A DNA stretch of 64,000 bases from Diphasiastrum complanatum (taxonomy: Eukaryota; Streptophyta; Lycopodiopsida; Lycopodiales; Lycopodiaceae). This document shows positions 56,448 through 64,000 of the stretch, in pieces. The notes under the pieces were generated by a model. That model ran no database searches, was not told the origin of the DNA, and worked only from the letters and a program-made list of their open reading frames with translations. The stretch is taken from contig CM055095.1 of the NCBI GenBank assembly GCA_029204225.1, positions 58,180,865-58,244,864 on the forward strand. Reading direction: 5' to 3'. Each line of letters begins with the position of its first letter. Positions within the stretch are counted from its first letter, which is position 1. The translations under genes and the position numbers were made by a program.

Positions 56448-59400
56448 AAGCTCAAATGTGATAAGAGTAAAGAAATAGATGTCCAATAGATGTTATGCAT
56501 ATCCATGCTACCCTGTACATGACTCACACTCAAGCACACCATCAAACCACCAGGTTTGACACGCAAAGTATCATGTAACCACAATGCTCACACAGAGAGT
56601 CTATCACACTCTCGACCAACTGCCTTGTCCCCATCCAACTTGACCACAAGTGGACCACATGAGCGACATGGCTCAAACTGAGGAAATCCCACGGCCACCA
56701 TGAGACTTACATCCTCCATCTAGCTAGGCTGACATCCTATCAGACACTTACAAGCACAAACCTGTAAGTTGACATAAATAGGCTCAACCTGAGGAAATCT
56801 TACTACCACCATAAGATTATACCCTCACTAGATAGACAGCCAGTAGACATAACGACAAGTCAATGAGCATCCAAATGACTACTTTGACATAGCAAATGCA
56901 CAACCACATACAGCTCCGACTCAGATCTAGACTCCCGTGACAAGGTAACATGCCTGTCGTACCAACACCTGTCACCTGTAGATCCGCTGCTACACCACTG
57001 GTCACCAAATTAGGTCCTCAACCATGGCCCGCACCTGTAACAAGATGCCCTCACGTCCAAGCATATCCAACTATCCAATAAGTCTTGAAAGCTGATCCCC
57101 ATCCATTCCCCATGCTCCAAGCACAAAGGTCTACCAAGGAGTCAATGAATGAATGTACACAAACCTCACCATAGGCTATACCTGAGTAGCTCGCCCATCT
57201 CCCAGAGATACTGATGCTGGTCTGCCTCTCCTACATCCCATGTAGGCTCAACTTCCCATGCTTGATGTTGCCAACTCTGATTTAACTAGTACAGAGGCTT
57301 CACGTCCGAAACCTATCTCACCACTGTATCCATCATTTCAACCCAAACCAAAGCAAATGCAAACTAGATCCAACCATCGTGATGATCAACTCACCCACGA
57401 TCCATAGCATATCAGGTAGGATAGCTCTATCAGAAACTTGTACCCTGTACCATATGATCACCAAGTATCCATTATCCATTGATAGCTCCCCAAGAATCTG
57501 TCCACCTGTAGTGCAACTAGACTCCAAGTGGATCTAACCAAAAATTGCATCCTGCTTACCAAATAATGATGGATAAAAAACAACATGTGAAGCCAACATG
57601 TAGCCATGCATATAACCATGCAGCTCACCTAAATACTCACCCAAGTATGAGCAGTTACTCCTTGAGTAATCATCTCCATCCCTGTCGGCTCACAACCATG
57701 GGCATGCTGGATCCACATCACCCCGTAATGCACTCTATGCCCTCAAGACATGTACCACCTCCAGGTACACTCCATGCCACCTACCTCCAAGTAGGCCTGA
57801 CTCGTCCCTAGGTGGTGCACCACACATGATGCACTAGCTGAAGAACATCCACTATGCATACAATGATGTATCATACCTGAGCAACTGTAGCGTCTCCCTG
57901 AGTGCCACCCTGATGGACTTGTCATCCACATACTATGCTCACCTGATGTCTCTAAGCCTGGTTACCATCCTGCTAGACAAGCCGAACACCAAAGCATCAC
58001 CTACTCCTCCTGGCTCCTAGCATCTGCTCGCTCTCCTTGGCTATGTGCCACCCGACATCATGCCAACGCAAGATCGTCCCTGAGTCACCGCTCACCAGAT
58101 CCCGAGACTAATGTCCCCCCAACCTGATCGTACTGAGGTATATGGCTCTGAGTGACTTCCTCGAGGCTTCTCCCTAATCTCACCACATGTGGATCTGAAC
58201 CATACAGGTTCCAACACCTGTTGCAAGCCTAGACTCTTGCAAATACAGTCAAATGCATGAAAGCTAGAAATAGCTTATCCACGCCCGTGATGGTAGATGC
58301 CTCACCATCGATGCCAATGCCAATGACTGGCCCCCTGCTGTATCGCCAACCTGTACTCCCAAATGAGCACACCATGAAGTCCTTGCCATCAGATAGATTC
58401 CAGTGATAGCAAAGTGCAGATCGTTTAATTTGGGCCATGGAAGATCTCATAGGTTCACTTGGAGGGATATTGGCATGTCACATCATGTGAGGGACTTGAT
58501 GGTGGCTTTGGAGTTCGCATCACAATGTATTCTCAAGGAATGGTTCGGAACCATTCAGGAGCAGCTTTGGAGCTAGCTTGGGGGAATACAGGTGGGGCAG
58601 TATAGGGTAGATGCTCAGATCTTCGAGATCATGGATGGCATTGGATACCTAATAGGGATAGATTGCAGGATGACAAGGTGATTATCATGGGATAGCTATT
58701 TGTGGATGGACTTGAGTCATTGGTTGGGACAAGACTTACAGGGGCGATTCATGATGGAATCAAGACACTGCAAACACAAATGGGCAAGGTGTGAAGCTTT
58801 GGGAGCCAGCTCTAGGTTGGAGAGCTGATGGAGATCTCTCTAATGACAAACCTGATACACTGCTCCACAGCTACAATGACTTGATTTGTAATGACTTACC
58901 AACTGCAAAACTCCGCAAAACATCACACTTACCACTCACCAAGAGTCTCCAAAGTGTGATTACTGACCCGTTCTTCATCTTCCGCGTGTCCCACACACAG
59001 TTCGTCCAATGCAGGTTTGCTATATTGCCCACTGGCTTCCAACTCGCACCACCTCGCACTTCTATCACCCGTGACCGCCAAATGTGTACCTCCAAGCTAG
59101 CCCACGTTTCCCTCTGAACGAGAAATTTCCAAGTCGCAGATGCGTGTGTCAATGCAGCTATCACTCGACTGAACACTGCCATTGGCGATCATGCCTGTGA
59201 GAGCGTTCCCCCAAATCGCCAATTGACATTGGTCGGTTCTAACTCCAAAAGTTGAATCTAATCACGAGAATTTTTCACTTGTAACCGGCATACCATGCCT
59301 ACCTCTCACCTGTGATTGCTTGCCCTCTCAAAATTGTCGCCAATGATGAGTAGTCACGACGCCAAACTGCACTTTTGTCGCCAACACTAGCTTTCTCCCC

Positions 59401-60895
59401 ACAATTCCGCTATCATTCGCCCCCATTCCACTATTACCGCTCCCAAACACCCTATTACCTTGTCAGAAGTAAGTAATAATGATTTTGAAGCGATAATGCC
59501 TCACTGTACTGCCCTGAAGCAGGTTCCACCAGTCAAAAATTGCTCCAAATTTGGCCCTACGATACACAAACAATGAATGTAGCCCATCTGTAGGTCACCC
59601 GCACTCTGCTAGATGGAATGGTGATGAAAACTCTCTAAAACACGTTTCTCTCTGCTCGGTGATGTCGCTATGTCTGTTGGCTCTGAGCAACCAGTTTTAG
59701 GAGTCAATTTGACCCAAGGATGGCCAAAATAGGTGCCCTCTAGCCAAAGAAAGGCCCTTCCGAAGGTTTAAGTTGCAAAATGAACTGTAACTTCAAACTG
59801 AAGTTTCTTAATGAAGAATAGACGAATCTAAAGGTCGGGTCCCTTCAATGCATTTTCCATTGGAATTTTTTAATGAAGTAGCATGGGCAAATGCCTTTCA
59901 TGCCCTTCGGGTCCTCTTCAAGGCCCATCTAATGGTGGCTTCCAATCCTACGACCCCTGTTGCTCCCCGAGCATTACATCCTGACCGTTGATTTGTGGGT
60001 TGTTTGATCCAATGACTCTTGATGGTCTGGCGCATTGACACGCCACCCTACACCCGCCCCCTGGAAGCACTACGGCCTCATCTTCATTGGCTGCGCGCGC
60101 GCTGTCCGCGCCCATCTCCATGTTTCCTTCTCCTTCACACCCTTCCTTGGCTATGGTTATGTTGTAGGCTTCAACCTGGGGTTTTTCTGGCTGCCCTCTT
60201 CCACAATCACCGCGCCCTCCGCTCCACGCAGCCCTCTACCAGTTGAATGCTTTCACTACGGGGGGGATTCTCAACATTTTATAGATCTGAAAAATAGCTT
60301 CTACATTGGAAGATGCTTTTCTCTACTGAAACCCTAGCTGTGAGAAAAAGAGGATATTTTGGGCTTTACTCAATCTTATACTAAGGTTTTTCTTGCAGCT
60401 ATATGCCCCACTAAGGTCACCCTTCCTCAGGTTACATCATGCAATTTACAACTCTCCAGTTGGTGCGATATTGACTACTAACAAGCTGATTTTCCAAAAA
60501 AAATCCATCAACACCCCACGAAACAGGAAATTTTCCAAATTTCCTCCGTTTTCCACCAAATTTGACCCTGTAAATTGCTATGGCTCTCTGTCACTGCTCT
60601 TTGCAAATCCCTTGCAAACCCCATTGCACCAAACGGTTATGAGGCCATCACCGATGATTTCCCCGAAACCACCTAAACTACAAGCTTTTCCGGAATTCTT
60701 CCTAGAATTCCCTTACGACAATTGTTCTGATCACTTCCTTGAAGCTCCAATCGAAAGAACTTTGCTGATTCCTGCCATCTGGACCACCCGCACCCGTACG
60801 GTGTCCTTTTTCTAAGATGCTTCTCATGTTGTTTTTCCTGATGAAAGATGCCGACGATGGCTCCACCGGATCGTGCATACTTGCAACATCTTGTG
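56448..60895 (-). other. Non-coding interior of the LARD-like element
   Basis: GC-richer than its surroundings. The first 69 codons after the PBS (60702-60908, starting at an ATG that overlaps the LTR/PBS border) are open but show no gag motif. Purine-rich in sense between about 57 and 58 kb. Origin of the interior is unknown. Confidence 0.6.
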
Positions 60896-60907
60896 TCTTT
60901 GATACCA
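60896..60907 (-). other. LARD-like element primer-binding site
   Basis: The complement is TGGTATCAAAGA, matching initiator tRNA-Met for eight bases, then diverging (A for G). This variant PBS is seen in plant elements. Confidence 0.8.
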
Positions 60908-61343
60908 TGATAAAATTCCGATAGGATCTAGTGCAATATGCAGATCACATCAATCAATCGCCATAGCTTCACCTCACAAGCTCTCAAAGATGGCACAACA
61001 AAAGTTAATCGTATTACAAAGAAAACTGTACATATGGTGCACAAACTGCATGAAAAAAAAATTGGCCTACCACCTGCTAAGGTCGGGCCTAATATCGCCA
61101 AATTCAACCGACAAACTCGGGACATGCCCCCGAGTATAGCAAGTATTGTAAATAACATTGTATAGGCTAATTTTTCCTACGTGTGGCTACTCGGCTAATC
61201 CAAGTAGCCAGCGGCTACGGGACAATGCCCGACCGATATGTCCATAGCGGGTCACATCCCGATCACTAGCAAATACAACAAATCTAATTAACTATACATT
61301 TGAAGCTTATACAAATAAATCAGATCGAGTCTGATTTCTAACA
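60908..61343 (-). repeat. LARD-like element 5' LTR
   Basis: 436 bp, TGATAAAATT..TTTCTAACA (first bases slightly changed from TGTTA). Has an insertion 'catgcccccgagtatagcaa' relative to the other LTR and lacks 'gacaggtctccta'. Confidence 0.88.
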
Positions 61344-61348
61344 CCATT
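61344..61348 (+). repeat. Target-site duplication (CCATT), right
   Basis: Second copy of the 5-bp duplication. Confidence 0.85.
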
Positions 61349-63140
61349 AACCTTCAGAAATATAGCATTAAGATCAGCAATAGGTTCTTGTTCATAGAGT
61401 GCATTTCATTGTTTTTTCAACTCATTTGTAACTTGGTCGTTTCAACCATCCATTTTTTAAGGTCTTTTTTATGCCCCCTTTGGCCCTAAAAAGGGGGTTA
61501 AGGAGCCCACAGGTGGTCGAAATGGGTCCAAGAGGGGGTCCAAGAGGGGGGCCAACAAGTCTTAATCAGTATTTGGTGCATGTATTTTAGTGGTTGTCCA
61601 CTAAAAGAAAGATCATGAATTATGGATTGTAGAGATGATTCAAGGAATTATTTTTATGAAAGATGATCACTTTTGTCACTCAAGTCTCATAATAGATTTT
61701 TAATATTTCAGCTTTCTCATCCAGCTTGTTGATATATTTGACTCCTTACCACTACTGAAGTTAGCATATCTCTGGGTCAAAACGAAGAAAAAACACAGCC
61801 CTTTTCCATCATTATGCTATTTGCTATCTTTGTACTTCCTCTGATGCCAATGTTTGCGATTGAATTCATTACACTGATCAAAACAATTGCTAAAGTAGGT
61901 GAGAAGGAATTTTGTTAGTTTGATTGATAGCAGGCTTGCTTCCTAAATATTATCTGTTTTCCAAACATTTTTCTGCTTGTCATACAAACCCACCTCCCGT
62001 ATTGGTCTTGTGTTTCTTGAGAATGCATTCAGCTTAACTTGTCCCTTTCATCCAACTCTACAGTTTTATGAGCTCCAACATTACTTAACTATGTTTAAAA
62101 AGAGCCTTCAAATAGGTGCAAATCTCTACATGATTTGACACTTGCTTCAATTCCATTATGGATCTTCACTTTGATAGATTTTCTGACTCATAGAACCTTC
62201 ACGCATTTCGGCATACTAATTTGAATCTAACAAGTAGCAGATCCAAATGGGATAATATTTCAAGAGCCAAACATGGAGTTGTCTCTTGAAGTAGTGTTCC
62301 ATCAGTGTAAATAAACAACTTAAGGTGGTCGAGCATGTTGTGAAAGAGATATGGCCGACAACTGGCAAGATCCTTGCTTCTGTACAGACATGGGTCCCAC
62401 AGAGATAAATTTCTTCTACTGACTGCATTGCTATTTGCAACGTCAAATATAAATAAAGGGTCTTTCCACGTTATCTTGAATTTGAGGTTGAAACTCATTC
62501 AAATAACACCACAAGTGTGATCCATCATCATGCTTGACCCTAAAAGCTAGTTGTAAAAATTCCTGTTTAGAAAATTGCACCGTCTGTCCACCAAATAGAA
62601 CACATTATCTAAAAGTAAATATCCTTAATAGCTTTGTCCATGACTCCATGAGACCATTCCGTTCCACTTCAGCCGGTTGACGTCTGTCTGAAAGTGACAT
62701 TTATTTAGTTACCATCAACAAACAAGCTGGTGCTCAAAAAATTAATGCAACAAAATGGGCTTTGATATCATCCAAATATGAATCGAGTAGAAAGTACCTA
62801 TCCAAGTTACATAGTCACTCCACTACGTCCATGAACTGAACTTTAGTACATGTTAGTATGGTATCCTTGATGGAAATAATTACAAGGTTTTAATGGTGGA
62901 AAGTACAGAACAGAAAGAAAACTTAAGGTAGAAATCAAACATTTGAAACATTAAAGCTTCAAAAGGTCTCAAACAGAAGTTCAAAACGTATATTTTGTCG
63001 GTAATTTTCATTTTATTTATTCATGGGTGAGCATTTTCCAGCCACGGTAAACTATTCACGATAAGTGTGAGCAAAGAGACCAAAACTCTCCTCTTGAGAT
63101 TAAACTTGTACAAAATTTGCCTCTCACAATTTCATTACAA
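61349..63140. other. No gene recognised
   Basis: Contains a G-rich stretch (61488-61553) with three near-repeats of 'gggtccaagagggg'. The minus ORF at 62199-62498 (99 codons) is the longest and shows no motif I recognise. No CASPL first exon found. May be intron or intergenic DNA of the CASP-like gene. Confidence 0.4.
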
Positions 63141-63144
63141 CAAG

Positions 63145-63695
63145 GATGCTCTTGCTAAGCTTGTTTGATCTCAGCAATTAGGTCATTTTCAACGACCACA
63201 AAAGGCATATGATACAATATACGAGATAATGCATCAGCCACACAATTTTCGGCACCTTTCTTGTACGGAATTCCCATGTGGAATTTCTACATCAACTTCG
63301 CCCACCTAGCTTGACGCCCTATTAGGTCCAGTTGGTTCCAAAAATATCTCAAAGTGTCATGGTCGGTGTACACAGAGAATTCCGCACCATGGATTATGAC
63401 ATAAAACTCCTCGTGAATAATTCTTCTATGCAGGGTTGAGCTTCTTGCTCTCAAAGGCCAAAGGCCTGCCCTCTTGCATCAGAACTGTAACAATGATATC
63501 ACTTGCAACTATTTCAACGAAAAATAGTTTCCGAGGGTCAACAATCTTCAATGTGACAAATTCAGCCACAACTTGTTTCAAGGCATCAAAACTTCGTTGC
63601 CGAACTTTCGTCCATTCGTTTCATTTATTATTCTGTAACATATCAGCCAATGGTGCAGCTACATGTGAATAATTTTTTATACCTTTACGATAAAA
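63145..63695 (-). pseudogene. Ty3/gypsy RT tail and RNase H fragment
   Basis: The minus strand reads 'FYRKGIKNYSHVAAPLADML', a stop, 'FDALKQVVAEFVTLKIVDP', then RNase H 'RKLFFVEIVASDIIVTVLMQ' (DAS altered to EIVAS), 'RPLAFESKKLN', 'YVIIHGAEFSVYTDHDTLRY' and 'ENCVADALSR'. It has one or more stops and is cut at about 63695 by the TRIM. The YTDH and DALSR blocks place it in gypsy with confidence. Confidence 0.88.
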
Positions 63696-63696
63696 C

Positions 63697-63840
63697 TGTT
63701 AGAAATCCATAAATCATAATATGGATGGACAGACTAGGATTCAAACCCAGGACGTCCCTCATACCGGATGGGATGCTCTACCACTGAGCTATCCGCCCTG
63801 TTTGATAGTTCTCTCTAGAGTGTGGATTGATATTCCAACA
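63697..63840 (-). repeat. TRIM 3' LTR
   Basis: 144 bp, TGTTAGAAAT..TTCCAACA. Sense layout: 42 nt leader, 72-nt tRNA-like domain, 30-nt tail. Confidence 0.9.
63727..63798 (-). ncRNA. tRNA-like domain inside the TRIM LTR
   Basis: 72 nt that fold as a tRNA cloverleaf. Acceptor stem of 7 pairs (63792-63798 with 63727-63733, two G-U). D stem GCTC/GAGC with loop AGTGGTA. T stem CTGGG/CCTAG with the 7-nt loop TTTGAAT. Anticodon arm with four of five pairs and a 7-nt loop TCCGGTA (nominal anticodon CGG, but C in place of the usual U33). A box TAGCTCAGTGG and B box GGTTTGAATCC fit Pol III promoter consensus with one B-box mismatch. The start of the other LTR shows the intact 'gattcg' end of a consensus B box. 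It is in the sense direction of the TRIM. It is not called a functional tRNA gene because the anticodon arm is imperfect and it lies inside an LTR. Confidence 0.85.
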
Positions 63841-63850
63841 CCCCCTCTCA
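63841..63850 (-). other. TRIM polypurine tract
   Basis: The complement is TGAGAGGGGG directly before the 3' LTR. Confidence 0.88.
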
Positions 63851-63941
63851 AGCCACACTTGGTTGGGGTCCTAGTTGTCACCTGCCCCACAACTTGGGCC
63901 ACCTAACCATGGTGACACCATGAACTGTTAGGTCTAACTTG

Positions 63942-63953
63942 GCTCTGATACCA
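63942..63953 (-). other. TRIM primer-binding site
   Basis: The complement is TGGTATCAGAGC, initiator tRNA-Met type, abutting the 5' LTR. Confidence 0.92.
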
Positions 63954-64000
63954 TGTTAGAAATCCATAATCCATAATATGGATGGACAGACTAGGATTCG
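63954..64000 (-). repeat. TRIM 5' LTR, first 47 bp in window
   Basis: Begins TGTTAGAAATCC like the 3' LTR and reaches the B-box end of the tRNA-like domain ('gactaggattcg') at the window edge. The rest lies outside. Confidence 0.88.

Larger units (their letters stand above)
56001..61343 (-). mobile_element. Large non-autonomous LTR retrotransposon (LARD-like)
   Basis: 5343 bp with LTRs 56001-56438 and 60908-61343, a perfect 5-bp target duplication (CCATT), PBS and PPT in the correct places for minus-strand orientation. The 4469-bp interior shows no gag knuckle, protease, integrase, RT or RNase H block in any frame; its longest ORFs (up to 140 codons) are mutually overlapping and motif-free. 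The LTRs differ by several indels and many substitutions, so it is much older than element B. Mobility must have relied on another element's proteins. It sits 1 kb upstream of the CASP-like exons, possibly within intron 1. Confidence 0.85.
63697..64000 (-). mobile_element. TRIM with tRNA-like LTR, cut by window end
   Basis: Miniature LTR retrotransposon on the minus strand: 3' LTR 63697-63840 (144 bp), PPT, 113-bp interior (63841-63953) including the PBS, and the first 47 bp of the 5' LTR (63954-64000). If the second LTR is full length, the element is about 400 bp. There is no coding capacity. The visible LTR overlap has only a few differences, so it is fairly young. It is inserted at the edge of a gypsy RNase H remnant. 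Each LTR carries a tRNA-like domain (see that entry). Confidence 0.88.

Noticed and set aside
60393-60815. 140-codon plus-strand ORF in the LARD-like element
   Set aside because: Antisense to the element, Pro/Phe-rich by composition, no motif, not supported by any context.
63727-63798. Ordinary functional nuclear tRNA-Pro (CGG) gene
   Set aside because: It lies wholly inside an LTR whose partner LTR repeats it, U33 is replaced by C, the anticodon stem has a mismatch, and no terminator follows within the LTR.

Overview
The window looks like plant nuclear DNA from a species with a large, retrotransposon-filled genome. The best cellular gene is a CASP-like membrane protein gene with GT-AG introns, a land-plant family. 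Almost everything else is Ty1/copia and Ty3/gypsy sequence at several stages of decay and nesting. The very low gene density fits a gymnosperm or another giant-genome plant, but that is inference; I cannot name the species. There are no operons, CRISPR arrays or bacterial signals.

Layout. 0-4.3 kb: a ~175 bp tandem repeat with an inverted copy, then unassigned AT-rich DNA. 4.3-12.3 kb: copia remnants in both orientations, with one LTR at 9101-9768 belonging to a minus-strand element. 12.3-15.7 kb: short two-copy tandem repeats and a GC-rich inverted-end module. 15.7-19.6 kb: an RT scrap and an internally deleted copia derivative carrying an unrelated 166-codon ORF. 21.4-25.4 kb: a decayed minus-strand gypsy pol, split by a copia LTR. 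25.4-31.8 kb: an almost intact young copia element (two 655/656 bp LTRs, PBS, PPT, a 1252-codon polyprotein with one homopolymer frameshift). 32-40.8 kb: three related truncated copia elements (C on plus, D and E on minus) nested and joined tail to tail. 40.8-54 kb: mostly unassigned DNA with copia and gypsy scraps, an unrecognised repeat-bearing gene remnant (45.3-46.4 kb), and a 46-codon membrane-peptide ORF behind a (TC)43 tract.

54.5-55.0 kb holds the last two exons of a CASPL5-type gene on the minus strand. Upstream of it lies a 5.3 kb LTR element (56001-61343, target duplication CCATT) with no recognisable gag or pol, so it is a large non-autonomous retrotransposon. The window ends in a gypsy RNase H fragment and then a miniature LTR element (TRIM) from 63697 to past the window end. 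Its 144 bp LTR contains a complete 72-nt tRNA-like cloverleaf with Pol III A and B boxes in the sense direction.

The two observations I rate highest are this tRNA-bearing TRIM, with a possible second family member as a scrap at 39.1 kb, and an exact CACACGTGTG palindrome found six times, always in or near copia LTRs. The autonomous copia element could in principle supply proteins to the non-autonomous ones, but nothing in the window proves such pairing.
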